This document shows positions 31,800 to 40,164 of a stretch of 64,000 nt of DNA, one piece after another. Source of the stretch: a candidate division WOR-3 bacterium (GTDB lineage: Bacteria > Hydrothermota > Hydrothermia > UBA1063). The stretch is taken from assembly GCA_039803545.1 (NCBI GenBank), contig JBDRYS010000001.1:375866-439865 (forward strand). Direction: 5' to 3'. The first letter of the stretch is position 1. Each line of letters starts with the position of its first letter. The position numbers and the translations under genes were made by a program. The notes below the pieces were generated by a model. The model worked only from the letters and a program-made list of their open reading frames with translations. It had not been told where the DNA came from and searched no databases.

Positions 31800-33233
31800 C
31801 TATTCTTCTGTGTATCTTACCTTTGAGAGTTTTACAGCAAGAGCATCATCCAATCTCTTTACAGGGGTGGTATGAGGAGCAGTCTTTAAAATTTCTGGAT
31901 TCTTTTCGGCCTCTTCCTTTATTTGTAACATGACTTCTACAAATCGGTCGAGGGTTTCTTTGTTCTCGGTTTCTGTAGGTTCAATCATAATAGCTTCAGG
32001 TACAATTAATGGGAAGTAAATGGTCGGGGCATGCATTCCAAAGTCAAGAATTCTTTTTGCAATATCCAGTGTCCTTACTCCATATTTTTTGAATTCTCTC
32101 CCAGATAGAACAAATTCGTGCATGCAAGTGCTCTTGTAGGGTAATTCATAGTGCTCCATTAATTTCTTCCTAAGGTAGTTAGCATTTAGAACAGCATCTT
32201 CACTTACTTTCTTCAGATATTCCTTTCCCATCATCCTTATGTATGTGTAAGCCCTTATCATCACGAGGAAGTTTCCATAGAAAGAGTGAATCTTCCCTAT
32301 GGAGTCTGGGTAGTTATAGTCCAATTCAAATTTTCCATCCTTTTCAACTATCCTGGGAACGGGTAGGTAGGGTTCGAGGAATTTTTTAACACCTACAGGC
32401 CCACTCCCTGGGCCACCTCCGCCGTGAGGAGTTGAAAAGGTCTTGTGAAGGTTGAAATGCATAACATCAAATCCGAGGTCCCCTGGTCTTATGTGTCCGA
32501 CAAAAGCGTTCAAGTTAGCACCATCCATATACATCAAGCCGCCTACGGAATGAACTAATTCAGAAATTTCATGAATTCTATTCTCGAAAATTCCGAGGGT
32601 GTTGGGATTTGTTACCATAAAACCCGCCACTTCTTCATTTAGGTGTTTCTTCAAATCTTCGACATCAATTCTTCCGGTTTCGTCAGATTTGATAGTTATT
32701 GCCTGATATCCTGAAAGGGTAGTGGAAGCAGGATTAGTTCCGTGAGCTGAATCAGGAATTAAAATATATTTTCTGGGATTGCCTTTCTTCTCGTGATATT
32801 TTCTTATAATCTTGATTCCAGTATACTCTCCATGGGCTCCCGCCGCTGGTTGGAGGGAAATTGCGTCCATTCCGCTAATTTCAGCAAGTAAATACTCCAA
32901 TTCTTTCATAAGTTTTAAAGCACCCTGAACAGACCTCGCAGGTTGCAATGGGTGGAGGTGCGTAAAACCTGGGAGATTCGCCGTATATTCATTCACCTTG
33001 GGGTTGTATTTCATAGTGCACGAACCGAGAGGATAAAATCCCTTATCAACATGGTGGTTTAGAGTTGAAAGTGCAATGAAGTGCCTTACAACTTCGTTCT
33101 CTGCTAATTCGGGAAGTTTTGGCTCTTCTTTCCTCAGGTATTTTTCTGGGATTGCTAACTCAGCGGTTTTTTCGAAGGTTTTTATTGTATAGCCTTTTTT
33201 CCCTGGCTTTGAAATTTCAAAAATTAATTCCAT
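31800..33233 (-). CDS. gcvPB: glycine dehydrogenase (decarboxylating) subunit 2
   Basis: The PLP-binding half of the two-subunit P protein of the glycine cleavage system, 477 residues. The PLP lysine lies in [19 protein letters not shown]; other family blocks include [29 protein letters not shown] and [10 protein letters not shown]. The N- and C-terminal ends are complete. The companion subunit gcvPA, normally directly upstream, is absent from the window, as are gcvT and gcvH. The upstream gene is instead the DHH phosphoesterase (15 bp away, same strand). A GGAG-type site precedes the ATG. The other subunits are presumably encoded elsewhere. Confidence 0.95.
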   Translation of the reverse strand: MELIFEISKPGKKGYTIKTFEKTAELAIPEKYLRKEEPKLPELAENEVVRHFIALSTLNHHVDKGFYPLGSCTMKYNPKVNEYTANLPGFTHLHPLQPARSVQGALKLMKELEYLLAEISGMDAISLQPAAGAHGEYTGIKIIRKYHEKKGNPRKYILIPDSAHGTNPASTTLSGYQAITIKSDETGRIDVEDLKKHLNEEVAGFMVTNPNTLGIFENRIHEISELVHSVGGLMYMDGANLNAFVGHIRPGDLGFDVMHFNLHKTFSTPHGGGGPGSGPVGVKKFLEPYLPVPRIVEKDGKFELDYNYPDSIGKIHSFYGNFLVMIRAYTYIRMMGKEYLKKVSEDAVLNANYLRKKLMEHYELPYKSTCMHEFVLSGREFKKYGVRTLDIAKRILDFGMHAPTIYFPLIVPEAIMIEPTETENKETLDRFVEVMLQIKEEAEKNPEILKTAPHTTPVKRLDDALAVKLSKVRYTEE

Positions 33234-33248
33234 AAATTTTCTCCTTTT

Positions 33249-34202
33249 TTATCCAACTTTGTATTTTTTAACGGCTTCGACCACAGAATTAATAACTTCT
33301 TCTTCTGATCCTTTTATCGTGCAACCAGCGGCGTTAAAATGTCCGCCGCCGCCAAAGGTTTCTGCTACCTTAGCGAGGTTTACCTTATTTTTTCCTCTCA
33401 AGCTAACTCTCCATATATTTTTATCTACTTCTACCATACTCATACCAACAATGGCTTCATCAATTGAGAGAGGGTAGTTTACGAAACCCTCGGTTTCGGA
33501 TTTATCAAGTCCAAATTCCTCAAGAAATTCTCTCTTAATTAAAATTATTCCAACTTCATCTTTTACAGTAATAGTAGAAAGCGACTTGGCAAGAAGCTGA
33601 AGAGTCTTTAGCTTTTTTCTTTCGTAGACAAGGGATGCGATATCAGTCACATCGAGGCCGTTATTTACTAAGTAGTATGCATCCTTGAAAGCCCATCTAA
33701 AACTGTTGGAGTGTCTAAAAGAAGAAGTGTCGGTCAACAGCCCGGTGTATAAACAAGTTTTTATATCTTTATCAATAAGGGATGGATCGTATTTCTTTAC
33801 TATTTTCATGATCAAGCTCGTTGTACTGGGTGCTTCAGGCACAACAAGATCGTAATTTGAGTAGAATTTGCCCGAGATATGATGGTCAATTCTCACTATT
33901 ATTTTATTGGAAGGTTCAGGAAATCCTGTTCGGGAGTATTCACTGGCATCAACCAAAAAAATCAAATCCAGATTGGGAGTTATTTCTTTTTTTATTTCCT
34001 TTATCCCAGGCAAAAAATCGAGGAAATAAGGGACGTTATCCTTCAAAAAAGGGGTAACTTTTTTTCCTATCTTTTTGAGAAAGAGATAAAGTGCCAGGAG
34101 GCTACCAACGGCATCTCCGTCAGGGTTTAAGTGGGATACAACTCCAATTTCGCCCTTTGCGTTCTTGATTAAGTTTACTAAATTGTTAATTTTCTTTGTC
34201 AT
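33249..34202 (-). CDS. nrnA: DHH/DHHA1 phosphoesterase (NrnA-like)
   Basis: A 317-residue cytosolic phosphoesterase likely to degrade short oligoribonucleotides (nanoRNAs) and/or pAp. Metal motifs are SHLNPDGDAVGSLLAL (motif I), FLVDASEYSR (II), RIDHHIS (III, DHH) and LLTDTSSFRHS (IV). The DHHA1 substrate-binding motif GGGGHFNAAGCTI is at the end. Length matches NrnA. The start follows a promoter with a 7-nt gap and no ribosome binding site, suggesting leaderless translation. It leads a two-gene unit with gcvPB. Confidence 0.93.
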   Translation of the reverse strand: MTKKINNLVNLIKNAKGEIGVVSHLNPDGDAVGSLLALYLFLKKIGKKVTPFLKDNVPYFLDFLPGIKEIKKEITPNLDLIFLVDASEYSRTGFPEPSNKIIVRIDHHISGKFYSNYDLVVPEAPSTTSLIMKIVKKYDPSLIDKDIKTCLYTGLLTDTSSFRHSNSFRWAFKDAYYLVNNGLDVTDIASLVYERKKLKTLQLLAKSLSTITVKDEVGIILIKREFLEEFGLDKSETEGFVNYPLSIDEAIVGMSMVEVDKNIWRVSLRGKNKVNLAKVAETFGGGGHFNAAGCTIKGSEEEVINSVVEAVKKYKVG

Positions 34203-34209
34203 TTTTTAA

Positions 34210-34238
34210 ATTTTATGGCAGGGTAGAGGAATGTTCCA
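34210..34238 (-). promoter_or_regulatory. promoter of the nrnA-gcvPB operon
   Basis: Minus strand: TGGAAC (34233-34238), 17-bp spacer, TAAAAT (34210-34215), then 7 nt to the ATG. No Shine-Dalgarno is present in the gap. Confidence 0.55.
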
Positions 34239-34275
34239 GTTTCGAGGGAATTTTTATGCTTCCTGGTGAGGCAGT

Positions 34276-34304
34276 TTGAACCTCTGTTTTCAGAGGTATA
34301 TTAT
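34276..34304 (+). promoter_or_regulatory. promoter of the DUF1028 gene
   Basis: TTGAAC (34276-34281), 17-bp spacer, TATTAT (34299-34304). This one has a normal leader with GGAGGT at 34317-34322. Confidence 0.45.
34280..34297. promoter_or_regulatory. inverted repeat inside the promoter spacer, possible operator
   Basis: ACCTCTG-TTTT-CAGAGGT: perfect 7-bp arms filling the region between the -35 and -10 boxes of the DUF1028 gene. A repressor bound here would block RNA polymerase; no dedicated regulator is adjacent. Confidence 0.4.
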
Positions 34305-34325
34305 TGAATTCGTGAAGGAGGTCGT

Positions 34326-35384
34326 ATGTTATTAAAGATTTCTTTTCTATCAATCTTGATGTACATGCCTTCGAAGGTGTATGGAACCTTCTCCATAGTT
34401 GCCTGTGATACTCTTACAGGTGAGGTTGGAGTCGCAGTAGCTTCTAAATTCCTTGCTGTCGGATCAGTTGTTCCCTTTGGCGAGGCGGAGGTTGGAGCTG
34501 TCGCATCTCAAGCATATGGTAATCCGACCTTTGGACCCATTGCTCTTGATCTTTTGAAGAGGGGTTATTCCGTTGACAGTATTTTAAAATATCTCCAAAG
34601 CATAGACACGCTTTTTGATAGAAGACAAGTAGGAATTGTATCTGCAAAGGGTGCCTCTGCCTCCTGGACCGGAAAGGGATGTATGGCATATGCGGGTCAT
34701 GTAAATGGATTTTGCTATGCCATACAGGGGAATATCTTAGTTGGTGATACGGTTTTAAAGGCAATGGAATCGGCTTTTTTGAATACCTCAGGAGACCTTC
34801 CCGAGAGACTAATAGCTGCTCTCGAAGCAGGGGACAAGGCAGGTGGCGATGCAAGGGGCAGGCAGTCTGCAGCCCTCCTTGTTATGAGAAAGAATGGAGG
34901 GTATGGAGGTTATTCTGATAAATATGTTGACATAAGGGTTGATGATCATCCTGATCCCATTACAGAATTGAAGAGGATTTATAAGTTGTGGGAGAGATTT
35001 TTCCTTATCGATGCGCATGGACGATTGGGGGATAGTTACATGAAAGAAGGTAAGAGTGAATTAGCACAACTGGAGTATTCACGCGCTATGAAGATCCTGG
35101 ATGAAGTAATTGCTGAGAATCCCGATGATCCTGATATGTTAAATGAGGTGGCATGGTTTATGGTCCTAAGGGATATTAATCTTCCTAAGGCAAAGGAATT
35201 GATCGATAAGGCGTTGAAGATTAAGCCGGAGGATGCGAATATTCTGGACACAGCCGCCCTTATCTACTTCAAATTAGGTTATAAGAAAAGGGCTATTGAA
35301 CTTGAAGAAAGAGCAGTAAAGCTTGATCCTGAGAACACCTATTTTAAAGAAATGCTGGGCAAGTTTAAAAAGGGCAAGTTGTAA
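34326..35384 (+). CDS. DUF1028 (Ntn-hydrolase-like) protein with C-terminal TPR
   Basis: A 352-residue exported protein. The signal peptide MLLKISFLSILMYMPSKVYG is followed immediately by TFSIVACD, placing a Thr at the mature N-terminus, as expected for an Ntn-hydrolase-type nucleophile. The DUF1028 domain spans residues ~20-225 (TGEVGVAVASKFLAVGSVVP; VASQAYGNPTFGP; GDKAGGDARGRQSAALLVM). The last ~120 residues contain TPR units (LAQLEYSRAMKILDEVIAEN; AIELEERAVKLDPENTYF). The peptidase or amidase activity of the family is not established. The promoter carries a palindrome, so the gene may be repressed under some condition. Confidence 0.85.
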   Translation: MLLKISFLSILMYMPSKVYGTFSIVACDTLTGEVGVAVASKFLAVGSVVPFGEAEVGAVASQAYGNPTFGPIALDLLKRGYSVDSILKYLQSIDTLFDRRQVGIVSAKGASASWTGKGCMAYAGHVNGFCYAIQGNILVGDTVLKAMESAFLNTSGDLPERLIAALEAGDKAGGDARGRQSAALLVMRKNGGYGGYSDKYVDIRVDDHPDPITELKRIYKLWERFFLIDAHGRLGDSYMKEGKSELAQLEYSRAMKILDEVIAENPDDPDMLNEVAWFMVLRDINLPKAKELIDKALKIKPEDANILDTAALIYFKLGYKKRAIELEERAVKLDPENTYFKEMLGKFKKGKL

Positions 35385-35407
35385 GTTTAAACTACCCAAT
35401 TTATAAT
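35379..35407 (+). promoter_or_regulatory. promoter of the CBS-transporter-lexA operon
   Basis: TTGTAA (35379-35384, overlapping the previous stop codon), 17-bp spacer, TATAAT (35402-35407), then 7 nt to ATG 35415 with no ribosome binding site. Confidence 0.7.
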
Positions 35408-35414
35408 TTTTAAC

Positions 35415-35882
35415 ATGTCTGAATTGATTAGGGTTCAGGATGTTTTAACGTACGTTTATCCCGTAAAACTTGATACCCCCATTTCTAAGGTAGCCCATAC
35501 AATGCGGGAGGAATTCACTTCCCTTGTTCCCGTTGTTGATGATGAAGGGAAATTACTCGGTGTGATTTATGCTGAAGACCTTCTTGCTCCATTTATTCCA
35601 GAGTTTTTTGACCTTATTGAAGATTTTGATTACATAACCACCTTTGGTGTTTTGGACCACGAGGTCTTTTCCGATTTCACCCACAAGTTGTTCCTTGCCG
35701 CTGATTTAATGCAGACAAAGTATAGGGCTTTAAAGCCAGAAGATTCAGTTTTAAAAGCAATTTTCTACTTAGTTAAGGAGAAGAGAACTTGTTTAGTAGT
35801 GACGGATAATAAAGGTTATTACAAAGGTGTTGTCTCAAGACTCTCGATTTTAAAGAGATTGTATGGGAATGGTGAACAGTAA
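35415..35882 (+). CDS. CBS-domain protein
   Basis: A 155-residue protein made of a CBS pair (LIRVQDVLTYVYPVKLDTPI ... LVPVVDDEGKLLGVIYAEDL and ALKPEDSVLKAIFYLVKEKR ... LVVTDNKGYYKGVVSRLSIL), a module that usually binds adenine nucleotides. It is the first gene of an operon and its end overlaps the transporter start by 20 bp. A regulatory subunit for that transporter is a natural guess. The start is fixed by the promoter lying only 7 nt upstream. Confidence 0.8.
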   Translation: MSELIRVQDVLTYVYPVKLDTPISKVAHTMREEFTSLVPVVDDEGKLLGVIYAEDLLAPFIPEFFDLIEDFDYITTFGVLDHEVFSDFTHKLFLAADLMQTKYRALKPEDSVLKAIFYLVKEKRTCLVVTDNKGYYKGVVSRLSILKRLYGNGEQ

Positions 35883-37149
35883 ATTTATTTTAATCGCGAT
35901 TTTTACTATTAGCTTTGCCCTTATTGCATGGGAAAAATGGCATCGGACTGTTGTTGCGATGCTTGCTGCAATTGCGGTTATTCTTTTGGGATATCTAACT
36001 CCGCTCGAAGCCTGGAATTTCATAGACTTTAACACCCTGGGACTGCTCCTTGGTATGATGATTATAGTGTCCTTTTTCCGACGTACAGGATTTTTTGAGT
36101 ATTTAGCCATTAAAGCAGTAAAAATCTCGAAGGGCGATTATTTCGCTCTTTTCGCTTTCTTTTTTATCTTGACAGGTGTTGTATCGGCTTTCCTTGATAA
36201 CGTAACTACCGTTTTGATCTTTTCACCGATTATAATTCTGGTTACTCGAATGACGGGTGTGTCTCCCTTCCCTTACCTTATAGGTGAAATTATCGCTTCA
36301 AACCTTGGGGGTACGGCTACACTGATCGGAGATCCGCCTAACATCATAATTGGAAGTGCGGCAGGGTTGTCTTTTAATGATTTTGTGGCAAACTTGAGTT
36401 TACCTGTTCTTTTGGTAATGATTGCAACAATATTTTTTATGAAGGCAATTTTTGGGAAGACTTACAAAATTACCGGCAAATTCGATTTGTCCATTTTAAA
36501 AATAGATGAAAAGAGCGCTATAAAGGATAAAAAATTGCTAATAAAGACATTTGTTGTATTTGGGCTCGTTCTTATGGGATTTGTTCTTCATGATAGGTTA
36601 GAGATTTTACCTTCGGTTGTGGCTTTGTCCGGTGCAATTTTACTTCTGTTTATAAATAATGAGAATCCAGAGGAGTACTTTCATGAAGTTGAGTGGACAA
36701 CGTTATTCTTCTTCGGAGGGTTGTTTATATTGGTGGGAGCCCTGGAAAAATATGAGATTATAAAGGATATAGCCCTTTTCTTACTAAAGTTCACAAAAAA
36801 TGAGTTGGGTCTTATTCTACTTATAAGCGGCCTTTCTTTTGTGTTTACAAGTATAATGGGTGCAATCCCATTTGTTGTGACTATGGTGCCGATTATTAAT
36901 ACGATAATACAGAAAATGCCAGGTGTTAATGGGAATTCCTTGTGGTGGACGCTCTCTTTAACAGCTTGCTTTATGGGTAATGCAACATTGATTTCAGCAG
37001 CGGCAAATCTTGTGGTCGCTGGCATTTCAGAAAAGACAGATAAGAAAATTACTTTTAGTAGCTATTTAAAATATGGGTTCCCAACGACTGTCTTTACTTT
37101 TGTGCTTGCTCTTGCCTACATAATAGTCAAATATTATTTCTTAGGGTGA
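35863..37149 (+). CDS. ArsB/NhaD-type ion transporter
   Basis: A 428-residue inner-membrane protein with about 10-12 hydrophobic segments. It belongs to the ion transporter superfamily that includes ArsB, NhaD and citrate-type carriers: LGLLLGMMIIVSFFRRTGFF, SAFLDNVTTVLIFSPII and GGTATLIGDPPNIIIGSAAG (the GDPPN re-entrant signature) are present, with a repeat half in TSIMGAIPFVVTMVPII. Substrate is undecided: NhaD-like Na+/H+ exchange or arsenite/anion transport. Start could be ATG 35863 or 35869. It overlaps the CBS gene and is followed 7 bp later by lexA. Confidence 0.85.
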   Translation: MGMVNSKFILIAIFTISFALIAWEKWHRTVVAMLAAIAVILLGYLTPLEAWNFIDFNTLGLLLGMMIIVSFFRRTGFFEYLAIKAVKISKGDYFALFAFFFILTGVVSAFLDNVTTVLIFSPIIILVTRMTGVSPFPYLIGEIIASNLGGTATLIGDPPNIIIGSAAGLSFNDFVANLSLPVLLVMIATIFFMKAIFGKTYKITGKFDLSILKIDEKSAIKDKKLLIKTFVVFGLVLMGFVLHDRLEILPSVVALSGAILLLFINNENPEEYFHEVEWTTLFFFGGLFILVGALEKYEIIKDIALFLLKFTKNELGLILLISGLSFVFTSIMGAIPFVVTMVPIINTIIQKMPGVNGNSLWWTLSLTACFMGNATLISAAANLVVAGISEKTDKKITFSSYLKYGFPTTVFTFVLALAYIIVKYYFLG

Positions 37150-37156
37150 GGGTATT

Positions 37157-37774
37157 TTGATTTTAACTAAGCGTCAGAAAGAGGTTCTTGATTTTATTCA
37201 GCAGTTCATACTTACAAGGGGATATCCTCCAACGATTAGGGAGATCGCAGAAGGTTTAAATCTTGGCATAAACAATATCTACAGCATTCAACGGCATTTA
37301 AAAGTTTTAGAAGAAAAGGGATTCATAAAAAGGAATCCAAGGAAACCAAGGGGAATTGAGCTTTTACACTTTAAACTTTCAAATGCAGCTATGATACCAC
37401 TTGTTGGGAAGGTATCTGCTGGATTTCCAATTCCTGCTATCGAGGAGATCGAAGGCAATGTGGTTCTGGATGCCCTTTTCGTGAAAGATGCCCACAATAC
37501 AATTGCTTTGAGAATTAAGGGTGACAGTATGATTGGTGCAGGAATTTTAGATCGAGACATTGTAGTGGTTAAGATTGGATCAGTTGTTAAAAATGGGGAC
37601 ATTGTGGTTGCTTTTGTTGACAATGAAGTCACCTGTAAACGTTTTAGAGAGGATGGTGAATTTGTTTATCTGATTCCGGAAAACCCCAATTATAAGGAAA
37701 TAAAAATTCGTAAAGAAGAGTCAAGACTTTATATTCTTGGTAAGGTCATTGCGCTTTTCAGGAGGTTTGAGTAA
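37157..37774 (+). CDS. lexA: LexA repressor
   Basis: SOS master repressor, 205 residues. The N-terminal winged helix matches LexA (LTKRQKEVLDFIQQFILTRG, YPPTIREIAEGLNL). The auto-cleavage site is Ala-Gly in VSAGFPIPA. The catalytic Ser is in IKGDSMIGAG and the Lys in VTCKRF. The start codon is TTG at 37157, the only start that gives a full N-terminus. It sits third in an operon behind a transporter rather than having its own visible promoter, so classical LexA autoregulation would have to act on the promoter at 35379. I could not identify a LexA box. Many repair genes in this window (addAB, polX, mutL) could be targets. Confidence 0.95.
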   Translation: MILTKRQKEVLDFIQQFILTRGYPPTIREIAEGLNLGINNIYSIQRHLKVLEEKGFIKRNPRKPRGIELLHFKLSNAAMIPLVGKVSAGFPIPAIEEIEGNVVLDALFVKDAHNTIALRIKGDSMIGAGILDRDIVVVKIGSVVKNGDIVVAFVDNEVTCKRFREDGEFVYLIPENPNYKEIKIRKEESRLYILGKVIALFRRFE

Positions 37775-37775
37775 C

Positions 37776-38279
37776 ATGCCGGATATTTTGCAAATATTGT
37801 CGGATTATTTTTCTAAAAAGGTTGATGGAGCTGCAGAGGGGATATTTAAGGTAAGGATACCTCAGGATCTAATTGAACATATTTTAAAATTTTATCTTTC
37901 GCCTTATCTTTCGGAGATGGAAGTCAAATTTTTTGAAAGGTCATTGGAGATAAGGGGTATAAACATCTTGCCGGTCAGCATGAACCTGAAAATAAGTGAA
38001 TTAAAGTGGGATAAAGAAGAAAAAATTGTGGTTTTCAAGATTGATGTTTCGGACTTGGTTTATAAGTTTATCCGAGGCCCTTTGCAATCTTTAAGAGATA
38101 TGACGAAGGGGGTAATAAGTGAAGAAGAGGGAAAGATCTACATCGATTTCGAGAAGTTATCGAACCTTAAACCTCAGTGGAACGGTATTACTTACGCTCT
38201 GCGTAACAAAGTTAAACTAACCGATATTCGTTTTAAAGAAAGTTTTCTTGAATTAGTATTTGAAAGAGTTAAGCCTTAA
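37776..38279 (+). CDS. conserved-looking hypothetical protein downstream of lexA
   Basis: A 167-residue protein with no family that I recognise. It has no signal peptide or membrane span. It alternates amphipathic helices (LIEHILKFYLSPYL) with beta strands (EVKFFERSLEIRGINILPV, KIVVFKIDVSDLV, IRFKESFLELVFERV), reminiscent of lipid-binding or adaptor folds, but this is not evidence of function. ATG 37776 lies 1 bp after the lexA stop behind GGAGG, so the open frame upstream to 37737 is not used. Its 3' end overlaps the convergent sugar dehydrogenase gene by 11 bp. Confidence 0.65.
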   Translation: MPDILQILSDYFSKKVDGAAEGIFKVRIPQDLIEHILKFYLSPYLSEMEVKFFERSLEIRGINILPVSMNLKISELKWDKEEKIVVFKIDVSDLVYKFIRGPLQSLRDMTKGVISEEEGKIYIDFEKLSNLKPQWNGITYALRNKVKLTDIRFKESFLELVFERVKP

Positions 38280-39585
38280 TTATATTTCCTTCTTTTAACC
38301 CTCTGATTTTGAATGCGTTTCTTGTATCCAGTATCAAATTGGCATGTTTTCTTATAAATTCGTAATCGTAACTTGAGTGGTTTGTAACGACGATAACAAG
38401 GTCAAATTTTTTAAGATTCTCTGCTGTTAGTTCAACGGACTTCAAAGGAATTTGATATTTCCTTACAGGGACAAGTTCAGGGAAGAAGGGGTCGTTGTAC
38501 TCCACATGAGCTCCTTCATCTAAGAGAATCTTTATGATTTTCAGGGCGGGACTTTCTCTCATGTCGTCGATGTCGGGCTTATAAGAAACTCCGAGGATGA
38601 GAATTTTTGCGCCCTTTATGCTTTTTCCGTGGGCGTTAAGTGCCCTTATAGCCTTATCCACTACATAGTATGGCATGAAGGTGTTGATTTCACCTGAGAG
38701 TTCTATGAATCTCGCAGTCATATCGTATTCCTTTGCCTTCCATGCGAGATAGAAGGGGTCGATGGGTATGCAATGCCCACCAAGGCCGGGTCCTGGGTAG
38801 AAAGGTTGGAACCCGAAGGGTTTTGTTTTTGCAGCTTCGATTACCTCCCAGATGTCGATGTTCATCCTTTCGAAAATCATTTTTAACTCATTGACTAAAG
38901 CAATATTAACACCCCTGTAAATGTTTTCAAGGAGCTTTACAGCTTCAGCAACCCTTGTGGAGGAGACAGGCACTGTAGTAACAACGATTTGGTCATAAAG
39001 GGTTTTTATTAACTCAAGACATTGTGGAGTGATCCCACTGACTACCTTAGGTATAGTGGCTGTTGTATACTGTTTGTTTCCAGGGTCTTCCCTTTCTGGA
39101 GAAAAACCCAAGAAAAAGTCTTCTCCCACTTTAAGTCCTGATTTTTCAAGTATTGGAAGAACCTCTTCGTCGGTAGTGCCTGGGTAAGTGGTGCTTTCAA
39201 GTACTATGATATGACCTCTCCGAATATTCTCTGATATTGTTTTAGCAGTATTTAAAACGTAGGATAAGTCTGGCTCCATATGTTCCCCAAGTGGAGTTGG
39301 AACACAAACTATTATAGCGTCAACTTCTTTAAGTCTTGCAAAGTTTGTTGTAGCTTCAAAGGTTTTATCCTTTACGGCGCTTGCGATAAAATCACTCTGT
39401 ATGTGTTTTATATAACTCCTTCCCTGATTTAACATTTCTACTTTGTTAGGATCAATATCGAATCCGACAACTTTAAAGCCATTTTTGAGAAACTCCCTAA
39501 CCAGTGGTAATCCTACGTATCCTAACCCTATTACTCCAATTTTTGCTTCCTTCTTGATTATCTTATTCTTCAGTTCGTTTACCAT
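38269..39585 (-). CDS. nucleotide sugar dehydrogenase (UDP-GlcNAc/ManNAc dehydrogenase type)
   Basis: A 438-residue NAD-dependent enzyme that oxidises a UDP-sugar to its uronic acid. The N-terminal Rossmann motif is VIGLGYVGLPLVREFLKNGF. The catalytic Cys lies in PGPGLGGHCIPIDPFYL and the C-terminal UDP-binding domain in SYKPDIDDMRESPALKI. Sequence blocks fit the WbpA/WecC branch (UDP-HexNAc 6-dehydrogenases) better than UDP-glucose dehydrogenase, but substrate cannot be fixed. Ribosome binding AAAGGAGG lies 5' of the ATG. It is third in the exopolysaccharide operon, after the export protein, and probably supplies acidic sugars for the polymer. Confidence 0.92.
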   Translation of the reverse strand: MVNELKNKIIKKEAKIGVIGLGYVGLPLVREFLKNGFKVVGFDIDPNKVEMLNQGRSYIKHIQSDFIASAVKDKTFEATTNFARLKEVDAIIVCVPTPLGEHMEPDLSYVLNTAKTISENIRRGHIIVLESTTYPGTTDEEVLPILEKSGLKVGEDFFLGFSPEREDPGNKQYTTATIPKVVSGITPQCLELIKTLYDQIVVTTVPVSSTRVAEAVKLLENIYRGVNIALVNELKMIFERMNIDIWEVIEAAKTKPFGFQPFYPGPGLGGHCIPIDPFYLAWKAKEYDMTARFIELSGEINTFMPYYVVDKAIRALNAHGKSIKGAKILILGVSYKPDIDDMRESPALKIIKILLDEGAHVEYNDPFFPELVPVRKYQIPLKSVELTAENLKKFDLVIVVTNHSSYDYEFIRKHANLILDTRNAFKIRGLKEGNIIKA

Positions 39586-39594
39586 GAGCCTCCT

Positions 39595-40164
39595 TTATTT
39601 AGCTATTATTTCCCTGTATACAGACCAAAGAATTCCCGTTGTGGCTGCAAATTTATAAATGTCTTCGAGGCCAATTGTAAATTTTTTTGGAATTTCTACA
39701 ACTGTTCCAGAGGTAATTCCGAGATCGCTTAGCTTTAAATTTTTTTTCATTACCTTTCCAAAGTTTAAATAGGTTTTTTTAGATCCTGAATAAACTCTAA
39801 TTCTGCAGAGGTTTGCATCAGGTAAAGGCCCGCCACTTATGGCGATGAGATCACCAAAGCTTGCGAAGGACGGTAGGTAGTAGATTCCAGGTCTATTTAT
39901 ACGTCCAATTACCGAAATTCTGTAAAGAACAAAAACAGCTATGTCCGCGTTTTTCAAATATTTCGAATAGGTTTCAACGAAGTAATCTCTTAAGTTATCT
40001 TCATTAATGTTATTTACTTTGACTCTTCCAATGTATGGTAATTCGGCTGTGGTGTCGCCAAGTACAAATATTGTGTCGTTAAGTTCTTTGTAATTTGTTG
40101 ATCTTATGGCTATTGCATCTCCCGGAATCAAATTGGTTAAAACGATTAGCAGTGTGAGAAACAT
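39595..40164 (-). CDS. polysaccharide export protein (Wza-like, SLBB)
   Basis: A 189-residue exported protein with an N-terminal signal (MFLTLLIVLTNLIPGDAIAI). The Poly_export domain includes the PGDAI start and LPYIGRVKVNNINEDNLRDY. An SLBB domain follows (VIGRINRPGIYYLPSFASFG, DLIAISGGPLPDA). No lipobox Cys is evident, and it is shorter than Escherichia coli Wza (about 380 residues), so it may form only the periplasmic part of an export channel. Its ATG overlaps the kinase stop by one base, and the sugar dehydrogenase follows 9 bp later. Confidence 0.85.
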   Translation of the reverse strand: MFLTLLIVLTNLIPGDAIAIRSTNYKELNDTIFVLGDTTAELPYIGRVKVNNINEDNLRDYFVETYSKYLKNADIAVFVLYRISVIGRINRPGIYYLPSFASFGDLIAISGGPLPDANLCRIRVYSGSKKTYLNFGKVMKKNLKLSDLGITSGTVVEIPKKFTIGLEDIYKFAATTGILWSVYREIIAK

